DNA of 64,000 bases from Rhynchospora pubera (Eukaryota; Streptophyta; Magnoliopsida; Poales; Cyperaceae). Shown piece after piece: positions 1 through 12,662 of this stretch. The notes beneath the pieces are model-generated. The model was not told the DNA's origin. It made no database searches and worked only from the letters and a program-made list of their open reading frames with translations. The stretch's first letter is position 1. Every line of letters begins with the position of its first letter. The translations under genes and the position numbers were made by a program. The stretch covers positions 199,803,902-199,867,901 of the forward strand of contig CM051459.1 in NCBI GenBank assembly GCA_028095005.1, read 5' to 3'.

Positions 1-1712
1 TAGACACACACTGCTAGTCGCATGAGGCTCACGCGAGCGCCATCCGTTCAGCAATGATAAATCTGCAGATGAATTCCTTATCGCAATATCCAATGTTTTT
101 GTTTATAAGCACTCACGGCCGAGAAATATTGCTCGAATGAGACCTTTATGCTGCCGAGATCTCAGAGCTCTGTTTTCCGGTTTTCTGATATTGTAATTTT
201 CTTTAATTCTGCTTTGGACTGCTAATTGATCACGACTGAAAATGTAAAAAAAAAATCTTTAAAATTAACAACAAAATAAGGAACCACACCCTTATTTTCA
301 CTAAAAAAAAAGAATTTAATTTTTGTCTCATCAATTTGTCGTGAATTTCATAAACGAGTCACACTTTGTTAACTTCAAGGTGAGCTTAATTATTATTATT
401 TTTAATCACGACAATATAGCATATATTACGTCCCACCAAGGAAGGAATCTGTAAATTTATGGATTTTTAATGTTATGTTATTAATTATTTATAGAGCTAT
501 AAGTTAGTACTATACGTTCCAATGCTAACATTTTAATTGGCCCAAATGACAACATTTCATTAATTTGTTACTTTTTCAAAATTTAAAATTGCAACATCAA
601 ATTCAAACCGCTCAACTTATTCAATTTAATGACTGATGTATTTTCATATAATTTTTGTAAATTTAGAGTTTATTTGATACTCCATCAAGAGGTAAAAAAA
701 TAAACAAACCTTATTAATTGTGATAAATTCATTCTAATACGTTCATGCTTTAGTCTTTGATGGAGTATCAACTAAACTGTTACACTACAAATTTATTGAA
801 TGAATAAATTTGATAAGATAAAATTTAGAAACTTAATTAAAATGTCTTAGAAATATTTTCAGAATTTTTTTATTGACAGGTTTCGAGTTTACTGTATTGC
901 TCATAATTTTATTTTGTGCAATTAATATTTTAATTCAATTCTTTAAAGATAATCAATTGCGTTACTTTTTGGACTGATTTTATAATTAGATATTTATTAG
1001 CAAGTTTCATGATTTTTATGCTCTTGGTGTATCATTTTTGTTGCATGCCAATTAAGACCCACATGACATATAGTTTCTTTGGTTCATTAATTAGAAATGT
1101 GTCCCGTGTTTATTTGAAAAATATCAAGTATCCAAACTTTGGGCATATCACCACATATAAACACATCTCTTTGTCCGGCCTTGTAATTGTCTCCCACATA
1201 TCCTCTCTTTCTCCTTAGCCGACCATGCTATTTGGAGAAATTGAGTGAAATAAAAATCATATTAATAAGCCAATTAGAAATCTATCCAACATTCATAGAA
1301 AATAGGAAATAATAACATCAAGTAGAATCTCCGGTGGAGGAAGGGTTGAACAAAGCTAGAAGCCGAATTATATTTGGTGGTCTTCTCTAAATTTGCATTT
1401 GAGAAAGTGAGTCTCTTAATAATCTCTTTAAAAATTCAACTGATTTTGTATTTTGTCAAATATTTCATTAAATTGGAAATTTGAAGTTCTTTGGGTTTCC
1501 TTGCAAAATTTTTGTGGCTGAATTTTTGTTCTATGTAGATAGCATAAGTATTAAATGATATTCTAATTTTTTTGCAGTTTCAAGTTTATTTGAAAAATCA
1601 TTTTCAAATTTGGTTTATTTTGATAAAATGGAAATCTGAAATTTATTGGCGTATAGATTATGAGTTTGGTAATTTGTTTGCTTTGGAAATTTGTCAATTA
1701 AAAGCACAGTAG
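1..1712. other. AT-rich intergenic DNA, no gene seen
   Basis: No reading frame here has recognisable protein similarity, and the longest open stretch (about 69 codons near 1009) has no supporting features. The only structure noted is a small inverted repeat at 668-777, listed separately. Confidence 0.6.
668..777. repeat. Small inverted repeat (possible MITE relic)
   Basis: The left arm around GATACTCCATCAA (from 668) recurs as its reverse complement TTGATGGAGTATC ending near 777. The arms are about 23 bp with a few mismatches and a spacer of about 60 bp. I saw no convincing target-site duplication, so transposon origin is only suggested. Confidence 0.45.
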
Positions 1713-1721
1713 ATAAAATAA

Positions 1722-3085
1722 GAGTAAATTTTTTCGGAGGTCACTGAAGTTTGTATGTAATTCTATTTTGGTCATCAAACTTCAATTTGTCCCTCCACAA
1801 CCATTAAAGTTTGATTTTGTCCTATCTTAGTCACTCTATCACAGTTCCGTTTAATTCCGTTTAATTGATTCAGTTGGGTACAAAAAATTGGGATCTGAAT
1901 AAAATATTGTCTTCTTCTATCTCTCAGAACACACGCTCTAGCCTCTCTCTCCTCCAGAATTATGCCACGAAGGGAAAACAAGAGAAATGGGAGGGGTATG
2001 CTTCTAGATCGGACTCGGACGAGTAGCAAGGGTGTACGGGCCAAGTCGTTGGCCCTTGAGAGTGGCCCCAATGGCACTGACTGCGGAGCGAATCAGCGAT
2101 TAGACATCGGACCTCCTCTCGCGCTTCCATGGAGACCATCAACGAATCCGACACGTGAGAAGAGTAGATGCTACAATCTTGTTTTGGCCTTGGAATTTCT
2201 GATGGACCATACAAATTTCCTTGTCCATATTTTTAATTTAGTCATTTTTATATTCCATCCCTTTGATCCAAACGTCTAATCACAAATTCACAATCAGCAA
2301 CCAGGCCAATCTTTTTGTGTTCACAATTTTCTGTTCAAATTTTTGGTCTTTGTTTTGTATCTCGAAACTATTTTGAGATTAAAAACAATCATATTCTCTT
2401 CAATTATCATTATCATTACTTTTTATAATGAGGTTAAATTTGAAAATCATGATTGAAAAATAATTTAGCCAAAATCTAAGTATTTTGAAGAAGTTGCAGC
2501 CTTTTGTATACAATTACAATAGAAACTGTGCTTAACAAATTTCAATCCACCCACCATGACTAGAGGCATCAAAAAGGGATTAGATGGGTATGAATCAGAG
2601 TGGGTGTCCGGTACATCGGAGGTTTATTTAATTGTTTGGGAAGAATAACAAAAGAGATCTTATAAAGGAAAGAAAAAAAAAATGTAAGTTTGGATCATAC
2701 TATATGTTACGGTCATTATATTATTGTTTCTTGGTTGGGTTTCATGGTTGGATTAATTGAGAAGACGAAGCTGTGAGAGAGGAACGAAGCTGGCTAGAGA
2801 AATTATGATAGGGACAGGCGAAGAAGGCAAGGTTTGTCAGAGAGACAAAGAAGTCCAATTAAGACAGAGGCGTTGCTGTGGGAGACGGAGAAAAGAGATG
2901 ATATTTCATTCGAACCCCAACTTTGTACCCGAAATATTATAATCAGACGGAAGCAGACATAATTGTGACAAAGTGACTAAAAGTGGACAAAATCAAACTT
3001 TAGTGTTTGTGGAGGGACAAATTAAAGTTTGATGACTAAAATTGGACTACATACAAATTTTAGTGACTTCTTAGAAAATTTACTC
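1722..3085. mobile_element. Non-autonomous Mutator-like element with long TIRs
   Basis: The left end from GAGTAAATTTT and the right end, reverse-complemented, match imperfectly for about 200 bp. Both arms contain the pattern CATCAAACTT, then TTTGTCCCTCCACAA, then AAAGTTTGATTTTGTCC. The 9-bp sequence ATAAAATAA lies directly outside both ends (1713-1721 and 3086-3094). A 9-bp TSD with long TIRs is the hallmark of Mutator-like elements. The roughly 950-bp interior has open frames on both strands around 1960-2280 and 2757-2942, but none resembles a transposase. It may include captured host sequence that I do not recognise. Confidence 0.85.
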
Positions 3086-3094
3086 ATAAAATAA

Positions 3095-4656
3095 TAACTG
3101 AAATGGTATAAGGACTATGGTACCAAAGTACCAGATGGTACGGGAATGGAAACAACAAAGTTTAGATATAATCCAATGTTTCTTTATTTCTTTTATTGGC
3201 ATTGGGTTTAAAATGAAATTAATTAAATGGTAAACAACTTGGTACTGGTTAGTTACCAAATGAAAAACTGTTTTAACATGATTATACAAATTAGTTTGGA
3301 GTTACATAGGACGTTAGTGAAAAAGTGTAATTTATAGTTTAGCAAACCCAAACCGACCACACAAAAAAAAATGACAAAGTATGCTATGGTTTGAATAAAT
3401 TAGTTATTGAGTGAATTTGTATGATTGTTTGAATTAAGGACTTAGTAGAGTTATTTTATTTGTTTAGAGTCGGACGGTCGAGTATTAAAATCGAGGATAG
3501 TCGACATGACTAAGAGTTAATAGGATTGCATTGTCTTGCTTTTTGCTGCTGCATTTTATTTATGAGGTACGGATTCCACTTGAGTTTTAATTTAACTATT
3601 TTTTTATATATACAGAAATACATACTTAATTAGTAGCTTGCATGTTGTGTTCATTAATTGTTGCATTCATGAAAATCTGTTTATATATAAATGATGCATG
3701 ATTTAAGTGGCATGTTGAATGGTATTTCATTGAAATGTGTTCTAAATGTGATGAATAATACATCTTGTGTGGTTGAGATAGACACTCGTAATGTTTGGAG
3801 GTGGCGTCATGAACCATCCTACCAAGCACCATGTAATAAGCGCTTATGTACCGGGACTCTAAAGGTCCAGTCTAGAATGGTCAAGAGGGTGAGTGTTCCC
3901 AACATGCATGTACAATTGAAATATTCATTTGATTGAATTGAGTGTGAATTGTTTGGCTGTTGGTAGTCATCAAAGAAGGTGGCTCGCAGCATTAATGACT
4001 TGAATTGATTGATGGAACCAGACTTGCATATTACTAGAATGTCCAAACATTTGAGTCAACATTTGTTATATTTGTTTAAAATCTGAATTGTCATGGAATT
4101 GTTGCTGAACTCATGTTTCATATTGCATTAAGTGACTGAATTTGAGATAGCTATGATCGTTGAAATGATATGTAAACGTTTTCCTAATAAATCTGTTATT
4201 TTAATTTGACTCGGTAATGTAATTAGTTTCTAAACTTGAAATTAAAATTCAAGTGGCTGGAACTGAATACCGTACTGAGATAAATTTATTTATCTCACGC
4301 TTCCACTTTGTGGGTTCCAGGGTGAGCGAGCGGGTTGCGTTTGTGGAGTAAGCCATTTGTCGTAACTTGGTGAGCTTGTGATCTCCAAGAATTGTATATT
4401 TTATCTCCTGGACCAAACTTCTATATTAGTAATTGCTTATAATTGACTGCATAATTTAGGGATGATGGTCTAGCTAGCTTAGACTATGATATATTATTTG
4501 TTAACTTATATTTACTAAACAAATTTTTGTATTTTGTTGACAATTGTACAGTTAGCTCATGCTTATGTAAATTTGATTTTTAGTAGCAATTACTTTTATA
4601 TATAGTGACCAACAAGCTCTGTGTTTTAATTATATTCCAACTTGTATTTTATATCT

Positions 4657-4707
<51 letters not shown>

Positions 4708-5250
4708 TAAACATGAATTTTAACTCTAAACACATTGGCACTTTTGGGTAATTTATACTGGTATATAGTAATGACATAAATATTATTATGGTCTCGTTAG
4801 CTTTTGCCTTTAAATATTACATGTAATCTTCATCTTTTTAAGTTATAAAAAGATTTGTGTTGGCGTTACCATTTCAGCTCATGCTTAAACACAATTTATG
4901 TACATATATTAGGTAAATATACTTTTGTAAATATTGAGTGCATATTTTGGATGCTTACATTATTGGTTTTTCTTTAATTTAATCTGAAATTTTCATATCA
5001 ATATCAATATCAATATGTGCAACGTTTTAGAGCATTTATGTAAATATGATGGCATGTATTAGTATATTTGAAGTGATTATTTAATTTGATAGTTTTATTA
5101 ATTCTCTCCTAGTATATTTTTTTTATACAGTTTGCTATGCATTTACTAATTTATTTTATATGGTAGTGAATTAGAGAAAGCCTTGTGAATGTGCAGAGTA
5201 GTTGCACACTCACGGTGACTGTTGACACCCCGGTCTTGGGGTGTGACATA
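3095..5250. other. AT-rich DNA with a possible Ty3/gypsy LTR relic
   Basis: No gene is visible. The stretch ending at about 5249 (GACACCCCGGTCTTGGGG followed by TGTGACA) resembles the 3' end of many plant Ty3/gypsy LTRs. The GTGGGTTCCAGGGTGAGCGA region near 4310 also has an LTR-like look. I found no matching internal domains, second LTR or clear TSD, so a solo LTR starting around 3420 is only a suggestion. Confidence 0.3.
4661..4705. repeat. (AT)n microsatellite
   Basis: About 45 bp of uninterrupted AT dinucleotide repeat. Confidence 0.95.
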
Positions 5251-6131
5251 AACTCTAAAATTTATCAAACTTATATCAAAATACATCGGTCATTGAACTA
5301 AATAAGATGACCGGATTGGATTTGATGTTTCTATTTTAAATTTTAAAAAAGTAACCAAATTGTAAAATGTTGGCATTTGGGGGCAATCAAAATGTTGACA
5401 TTGGAACCCTCCTCATGAGAGAAAGATCATAAATTGTTTTTAAAAGGTCATTAAATTGATTATCTTGTTTACTATGTACAAGTGAAAATGTATGCTTGTT
5501 TCTCGAGTCCTCATACGGCACATGGGCAGGTTCTACCATCCCTGAATTAAGTTAATAACCTATTTGATCAGATAACTTATATTGCTGTCTTTGTGCAAAG
5601 AATTTGCGTTGTTAATTGTTACCACTTACCAGAATAGAGATTATTAATGTTGTTTTGGATTACAAATTAATGTGACATTATGCCATCATAATAAGTTGTT
5701 GGTTTTATTGTTACCTCTCGGACTTTTTCCTATTGGAAAATATCTAGGGCGACATATCAAATTAACTAAGCAGATCTTTTTCTGATTTTTGGTTTCTTTG
5801 TTCTGATTTATCTTTTTACTGTTGCAACTAAAGATCATTCAAATAAGCCATACAAGTTTATAGAATTATAGTAACATCCGTCTTAGCATATGTACGAGAA
5901 AATATTGTTAACACTTAACACACAAACATCATACATTTTTGACATGAAAAATTGCAAAAAGGAAGTCTTTAAATCTCCAATTTCATTCGATACATTGTCC
6001 TTATTTATTTGTATACTTTTACTATATATATCCAAACAAAACCCGTAGACTATATATATCCAATTTTATCGACACATCTCTTCCTGGGTAAACATCCTTA
6101 TTTCGTGAGAAAATAGTAAACTATCACACTT
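5251..6131. other. Intergenic DNA, no gene seen
   Basis: AT-rich sequence downstream (on the minus strand) of the PR-1 pseudogene. No coding frame, RNA gene or delimited transposon could be supported. Confidence 0.6.
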
Positions 6132-6462
6132 TCAATATGGCTTTTGTCCAATGTAATTACCCGGAGTATAATAATTGCATATAATAAATATGCCACCATT
6201 GGTACAAACCACCCTAGCGGTTCTCACCATATGGACCACCCGAGTGGATCAACTGGCAGTCGCTCTGCCTCTGGTTCGCATAATTTTGTGCATATGCTTG
6301 CACCGTGGTGTTCCAAGAGACATTTCCCACACCAACAGCAGAGCGTGCTGTGTTGTGGGTATTGACATAGTCTTGTGGGGTGTTTTGGGCTAGTGTTGTG
6401 TGTGCTATGGCAAGAACCATAGCACAGGCCAAAGATAAAGCACAGACTTTTGATGCTAACAT
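6132..6462 (-). pseudogene. PR1: PR-1 (CAP domain) pseudogene with internal deletion
   Basis: The first 82 codons from 6462 encode a signal peptide ending around TTLAQ, then the PR-1 amino-terminal CAP region (QDYVNTHNTARSAVGVG, QAYAQNYANQR, HSGGPYGEN). The frame then meets TAG. Immediately after it, in another frame, lies the normal PR-1 carboxyl end (GGIFIICNYY, then GNYIGQKPY and a stop at 6132-6134). About 55 residues between PYGEN and the VVC motif are missing, including the GHYTQVVW CAP signature and most of the conserved cysteines. The start and stop contexts survive, so this is a deletion derivative and not a truncated fragment. A TATA box lies upstream at 6538-6545. It is related to the minus-strand PR-1 genes at 30, 43 and 57 kb. 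Confidence 0.9.
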
Positions 6463-6537
6463 GGCAGTGGCATAAAGAAAATATGATTGTACTGTTGTAC
6501 ACTCTGTGATGATGAATAAATATGATTATTGGATGGT

Positions 6538-6545
6538 ATTTATAA
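6538..6545 (-). promoter_or_regulatory. TATA box of the PR-1 pseudogene
   Basis: TATAAATA on the minus strand, about 75 bp before the ATG at 6462. The same motif at similar spacing occurs before the PR-1 copies at 30564 and 57618. Confidence 0.6.
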
Positions 6546-7258
6546 GTCAAGGATGGATTAAAAGTGTATATGTTGCTTGAAAAAAAGAAAAAAATAGCTT
6601 GCTTGGAGAGTGGAGCAATATATAGTGTCCCAATCTGAAGGAATGTGAATCAGATAAAAGGAGCATGTGGAGTGTGTACCGGCTTTTAGAAATATATTCA
6701 TGTCAAATGAAAGGTAGAATAAAATTAATCTAGTTGGCATTCTTTATTTCTTTTTCTCCCTCTTGTATATTAATCTGAAGATAGTTCCTGCAATAAGGTT
6801 GGACTTTTTAATTAAAAGATGATGAAATTCTATTTTATTTAGAACTTAATTCTAATCTTTCTTTGTGCGATCGATACAAGTCCTTAATTATCCAGGTCTT
6901 CGCCTTTGTGCTGTCCGAATTTTCTAACGTTATATTGGCACTGTTTTAAAATGACAAAAATGCCCCTCTCTCTTTTATCTTGGCCTACGACGATTATTAC
7001 CGAGGTTAATATGATTTTCCATTAATCATTGATTCATTGTTCTTTTTTGACACTTTTCTTTTGAGAAAAAAATAGGGATGGGGGTCCCCTTCTTTTAATA
7101 TAATAAAAGCGGTACAAAGATTTATATAGCAAGGGGATAATGTTAAGAAAGAAATAAAATAAAATTACAAAGTAAAAATTAACCAACTGAAACAAAAATC
7201 CAAAAACTTCAAGCATGGAACCAAACAAAGGAGAAACTAGCAGGACGAAGAGCTGAAA
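6546..7258. other. Intergenic DNA, no gene seen
   Basis: AT-rich flank between the PR-1 pseudogene promoter and the large Mutator-like element. No supported feature. Confidence 0.55.
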
Positions 7259-7384
7259 GGAAGAAGAGCCGAAATTAATTAATATAAAAATTTATACTAA
7301 AAAAATTTTAATATACAGAATTATTAATTTTTTTTTAATAAGAAGAAAGTTCCAACGCGTTTTAGAACAGCGTTTATCAATTTC

Positions 7385-7558
7385 CCTCCGTACGCGTTTA
7401 TAAAACACGCTCTAGGGCTCCGAACGCGTTTTATAAACGCGTACGAGGGAGAGATAAGTTCGCCCCTTCAGTTACGCCTTTTGAGGAGCTGACACCTTCG
7501 TACGCTTTTATAAAACGCGTTCGGAGCCCTGGAGCGCATTTTATAAACGCGTAGGAAG
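7385..7558. repeat. Left subterminal palindromic hairpins (two)
   Basis: Hairpin 1 (about 7385-7447) pairs TACGCGTTTATAAAAC with its reverse complement GTTTTATAAACGCGTA across a spacer of about 22 bp. Hairpin 2 (about 7496-7558) repeats the design with mismatches. The same two-hairpin arrangement occurs in mirror position at the right end. They could be transposase-binding or promoter-like sites; this is inferred from position and symmetry. Confidence 0.85.
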
Positions 7559-7616
7559 GTGGTAATTTTTCGAAAACCAGTTCTGACCGTTTTTTTTTCT
7601 TTCTTTGTCGCTTCAG

Positions 7617-7765
7617 TCAGTCCAGAGAAGAGAAAAAGAAAAAAAGAGAGAAAAGAAGAGAAGGGAGAAGAGAAGGAAGAAGAGAGAAGAGAAGGGAGAA
7701 GAGAGAAGAGAAGGAAGAAGAGAGAAGAGAAAGAAAGTTGCGGCCGGAGAAAGAGAGAAGAGAAG
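7617..7765. repeat. Purine-rich (GA/GGA) tract in the MULE leader
   Basis: Nearly 150 bp of almost pure purine on the plus strand (units such as GAGAAGGAAGAAGAGA) sit between the left TIR and the PMD gene. Its long Lys/Arg/Glu reading frames are composition artefacts. It may be part of the 5' untranslated leader of the PMD transcript. Confidence 0.8.
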
Positions 7766-7860
7766 GGAGAAAAGAGGTTGTCGTGCGAAGGTGGTTGCCG
7801 TGCGAAGAGAAGAGGAGTTCGAAAGACAACGTACGCTGATATCGAGGTTTTGATTTTGCA

Positions 7861-8370
7861 TTTACTGAAATTTATGGATATTATTGAAATTGTGGAAATT
7901 AGTGGATTATTATTGTGGATTATTATTGAAATTTGTATGGAAATTGTGGAAATTGTGGAAATTGTATGGATGATTATGGAAATTGTGGAAATTGTGGAAA
8001 TTTGTTATGGAAATTATTGAAATTGTATGGATGATTATGGAAATTGTGCATTTACCTATTTGTATGGATTATTATGGAAATTGTGGAAATTTGTATGGAA
8101 ATTTGTATGGAATTTGTATGGAAATTGGACATTTTAATAAAGTGAGTACACAATTTTAGTAACGTAAATTGTATGGAATTATTGGAAATATTATTGGACA
8201 TTTTAGTAAAATGTTCATGGAATTTTTACGGAATTTAGTGGAATTTCTATGGAAATTGTGTAGGAATTTATTGTCAAATTACTGTAATCTGTATGCAAAT
8301 TGAATGGAAATTAGTCGAAATTTTAGTAAATTGTATGGAATTAGTGGAAATTGTATGCAAAAGTAATTAT
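7861..8370. repeat. Degenerate short tandem repeat (GGAAATTGT units)
   Basis: Dozens of imperfect copies of GGAAATTGT and GTATGGAAATT occupy about 500 bp directly upstream of the PMD start codon. The region is probably a leader intron or promoter-proximal DNA of the element. No coding potential is supported. Confidence 0.75.
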
Positions 8371-8493
8371 TGTAAAAATGTCAATTACATAGAAAAAAAA
8401 AATTTTGGTTTCGTTCGTTTTTTGTCCAATTAGCTAAAAAATTATTAAATTCATTGTTGTTTTAAATTGTTGTTCTTATATTATTTGAATCAG

Positions 8494-11400
8494 ATGAGTT
8501 CAGCAGAAGATGAGGCTAGTCCTTCTGGTGCTTCACCACCTCCCACCGAAGCACCCCCCACCGAAGCAGCCTCCACCCAGCCTCGGCCAAAAAGACGTAG
8601 GCGTCGCGCAGCCCGTCCGAGCGCGCAAAATGTCATTCCACCTGTGCAACCGGCCAACGCAGAAAACCAACAGGTTTTGTTTGTTACGGATAACGAGCAT
8701 CTCGTTGGTTTGTCTTTTGAGGAGGTAATAGATTGTTTTATGTTAATTTATATTTTTTTTTATTTAATAATTTAGATTTCTTAATAGACTTATAAATTGC
8801 ATTAAATGTTTATTATAATTTGTAGTAAAATTTTAATCGAAAATGCTTATTATAAATTGTATTATAAATTGTATTTATTTTAAATGCTTGTAAATACTTA
8901 AAAATTGTATTAAAAATTGCAACGTGAAAAACATTTGGAGTTGAGATCGCACAAGCGAACAATTAAGGTGGACGAACGGATTGAGGGAAGGCTGATCAAA
9001 CTGGGGCTCAGTCACATTATGAAGGTGAAGCATGTCAACATCGACATGCCATTACTGAAGGCAATGGTCGAGTTTTGGCGTCCAGAGACGCATACTTTCC
9101 ATTTTCCCGTTGGAGAGATGACCGTTACTCTACACGTAATTTATTTAAACTTGATATTAATTTTTTTTAATATAATTTTCGTATTAATTTTCACAATTAA
9201 TTCTAACATATAATTTTTGTATTAATTTTCACAATTAATTGTAACATTAATTTAAACTTTATAATTTTCGTAATATTAACATGAAAATTAATTCTAACAT
9301 ATAATTTTCGTATTAATTTTCACAATTAATTATAAAATTAATTTAAACTTTATATTTAAAATTCAAATTTGCAATATTTACATGACATAAATTTAACGTA
9401 TTTTGTAATTGTTACCAGGATGTTGCCTTCTTATATGGTTTGCGCTCGACGGGCATTCCAGTTAGATCGAATACGAGAGGGCCCTGGGAGGAATAGATTC
9501 GTGCAAATCTTTATCCTCATGAAGATTTGGGAGAGTGGCACCGAGAAAGGAGTACCAGGGAGTAAGTGAAAAAAATAAGAATGCAATATTGATTTTGCAT
9601 ATTCAATATATGCATTGCTTACTTGTATTGATTATTTTAAATTTGTACAATGCAGGGGCAATGTTGTTGTGGGCAACAACATCAAGTTGAAATGGTTGCG
9701 GCAAAATTGCGGGATGGCGCCACAGGCAGATGCTCCTGGTGAGGAGTTAGACCGATACACGCGTGCAGTGGCCCTAGAGCTATTTGGGACGTTGATGTTT
9801 CCCGATATTTCTCAGAATTCCGTCCCAGCATACTTTTTAGAGCTCGTATCGGTATAATTTTCTTAACTTAAATAATATTTTTATTTGTTTACGAAAATAG
9901 TACAATTCAATGTTACAAATTCAATATTTTCATAATGAAGCTGACACATAATATTTTTTATTTTTATAATTTCGTTAACAGTCTAATTTTTAAGCAAAGA
10001 TACTCTTGTTAAAACATATTAATACATCAGTTAGTATCGAAGATAAAGAAATTACCAATGACAAAAAAGAAAAAAAAAATGTTGAAATGTTGAAATTATT
10101 ATTCAATGTTGCAATTTAATTTTGTTATTTTCAATGTTGAAATTATTTTTTTTTCAATGCGTTGTTTAATTTAAATGCAGGGCAATTTGAATGAAGTTCC
10201 GGACTTCAATTGGGGAGGTGCCACGCTTGCTTGTCTATATCGTGCTCTGGATCGTGCCTCCATGCGTTTCAAGGTTGTGACGGGACCTTGGATGCTACTA
10301 TTGTTTTAGGCATGGTCATACCTCCCTGTTTGTCGCCCAGAGGTTGCTCCTATCGGTGGATTAGGACAGGCTAACCTAGATTCATGTGTGCCGTTTGGCA
10401 GGTAATAATTTATAATAATTTTCCAATAATTTTATGCAAATTACAACACATCAATCCTAACCTTCAAAATTTTCAGGAAATGGGGCGAATCTCGGTCTTT
10501 CTCACGGAGCCAGCACCGCGGGGCAGTGGAGAACGCACGGGACTACCTAGCCGTGTTGAACGTTGAAGACGTCAACTGGTTTTCGTACGTACTCGACAGG
10601 GCTGTCATGCCACGGGTAGCACAGGAGGGTTCCATAGCGGAGCATGTTCGGTTACCGCTGATTTTTTACCACATTGTTGCCTACTACTACTACCCCGACC
10701 GTTGTAGGCATCAGTTTGGACTGTACCAGTTTACTCCTCCTCCACTACCTGTGGTACGTTTGGTATATTTTTCCGATTTATCATACGATCAACTTCAATT
10801 TAATTAGAGTAAAGAACTAACGTGTTTATTTTAACAGAGTTGGGACGTGACACAGAACCTGCTGGGCTTCCAGCACGGTACCTATCGAGATCGCCCAGAT
10901 TTTGCTACCATTTTTGCGAGTGCACATGCTGAGTGGACTGACGAGGCATTACAGGCACGCCAGCTGGAGACTCGATCCTGGAGTGCTACTGATACGCTGC
11001 GGTAATTTCGATGGTTTTGGCGATACGGTGCATCCGAGAGACCCACGCCACGAGAGGATGCCGAGGCACGTCTCCAGCGCAATCAGCAGCTGCCTCTTGC
11101 TCAGAGGCAGTACACAAACATGGGGTCCAAACTTCGCAATACGGTACATTTTAATTTTTAAAATATGGAATGTATGATTGGTAAATGGAATTGTGCAATA
11201 TGTCATTATTCTCGTAAATTGCAGGGCAACTCTGCGCTGAAGAATGCACTTCATGCATTGGGACTGGTTGTGAAGAAGGGGTGCAGAAGGGTGGGAAAGG
11301 CAATTCTCGCCAACTGTCGTTCGCAGTTGCATGATGCTTCCATCCCTCTGAGGTAATTTTAAATAATTTAATTTTTTGATTGCGTTTTTTGCATTTTCAA

Positions 11401-12233
11401 TTCAATAATTTAAAAATTACAAGTTGGAGGATTTGTTGGAGCAGCGAGGACTTCCAATAAATATTGAGGATATACCAGATTCTGGGGATGAGTCTTCTTC
11501 TGCACGTCCGACTGTACCCACAGACCTTCAGGCGGAGGATCTGATGCATGCGGTTAGTATTCGTTCATATGCAAGTTTCAATTTTGGATACTAATTTATT
11601 TATATTGACATTGTTTTTTTTTTAATATTATAGGATGGTCGACTGAATACCGGGCGATTAGATGACATTTTAGGACCACGCACGTTCTTTCCTACTCAGT
11701 TTCCAGCCTCAGGTCCTACTCCATCCATGCATAGTGCATCAGCATCGACCTCGCAGTTTGCTGGCATTTCTCAGGATCCCACTGGCATTTTCCAGCCTCA
11801 GGATCCTCCACCGTACTCCTTTGCACCATTTGGTATGCCTTCCTCTTTTCCTGCATTTACTGTTCCTCCATTTACTGTTCCGTCAGTGCCTACGCCTTCT
11901 TCTATTCCATCATTTGGCACTCCGTTGGGTAGTATGGGAGGGACAGACTCGTTCAGCACTTTACTGCGGACGGCCGGAGATGAGGAGGGTGATTATGTCC
12001 CTATAGCGACTCCTCAGGATGCTGGGCAGCCTGTTGAGTTTGGGCCCATACAGCAGGAGGCTCAGCAGGACCAGCAGGAGGACCAGCAGGAGGACCGCCA
12101 GGAGGAGGACCATGGGGAGTCGGACTCCACTGACTCGGGAGATGTTACTGCCCCGGGCATGCGAGATAGGCGTGTGGTGAGGGTGATTGACAGATTTTCA
12201 CCTTCAGGACCTAGGAGGAGGCGGCGGCGTTAG
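8494..12233 (+). pseudogene. Plant mobile domain (PMD/MAIN-like) protein gene, broken
   Basis: Exons read as 8494-8724, 8923-9135, 9419-9561, 9656-9851, 10181-10401, 10477-10753, 10838-11143, 11225-11352, 11424-11552 and 11634-12233. Reading phase is kept at almost every junction. Exon 1 gives a Pro/Ala-rich start with a basic stretch (RPKRRRRR) like a nuclear signal. Exons 2-7 give the PMD: RPETHTFHFPVGEMTVTL, then DVAFLYGL, NNIKLKWL and the RQFG-like HQFGLYQFTPP. The last exon is Pro/Phe-rich, then Gln/Asp-rich, with an Arg-rich tail. In-frame stops occur at 9494-9496 (TAG), 10307-10309 (TAG) and 11003-11005 (TAA). The exon 2 acceptor is AA instead of AG, and the exon 8/9 junction is off by one base. 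PMD proteins (MAIN, MAIL1) act in the nucleus in gene expression and transposon silencing, and PMD genes are known in plant transposons. This copy is probably non-functional. Confidence 0.85.
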
Positions 12234-12235
12234 TT

Positions 12236-12662
12236 ATGATGATGGACTGATGATGACAGTTCTTTTTTTGTTTATGGACTGATGATGGATGGATCGTTTA
12301 TTTTTCGTTTATGGACTTGTGATTGACTTGTGTATTACTGATGTTGATTGACTATTTTTCGTTTATGACTTATGATTGACTTATGTATTTATTGGATTGT
12401 TTATTATGACTTGTGATGATTGACTTGTGTATTATTATGACTGGAATTTCGGAGTGCAAAGCACTACTTGAAACATAAACGTTTATGTATTGAAACGCCA
12501 ATAAATGAAATACTCCAAACCACAACTTTTAGTGCAAAGCACTACAAAAAATAAAGGAAAAAAAAACAACCATAAAAATAAAACATTGCATTAACAATTC
12601 CAACTAAATTACATTAACAACCATAATAATAAAACACATAAATATTACAATGATATAAATAT
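12236..12662. other. Spacer between the convergent MULE genes
   Basis: Contains imperfect repeats of TTTATGGACT and GATTGACTTGTGTATTA (12236-12440), then A-rich sequence that would hold the 3' ends of both cargo genes. No coding frame is seen. Confidence 0.6.

Noticed and set aside
1775..2279. Overlapping open frames on both strands inside the 1.7-kb MULE derivative
   Set aside because: No domain similarity and mutually overlapping frames; part lies in the TIR. Kept only as a remark in the element entry.
4661..4705. Possible telomere-like or origin sequence
   Set aside because: It is a plain AT microsatellite. The ACCCGT arrays at 57 kb are also not telomeric, since the plant repeat is CCCTAAA.
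7559..8020. Lys/Arg/Glu-rich open frames in the MULE leader (and Ser/Leu/Phe-rich frames opposite)
   Set aside because: They arise from a purine-rich low-complexity tract and the GGAAATTGT tandem repeat. Several frames are open at once on both strands.
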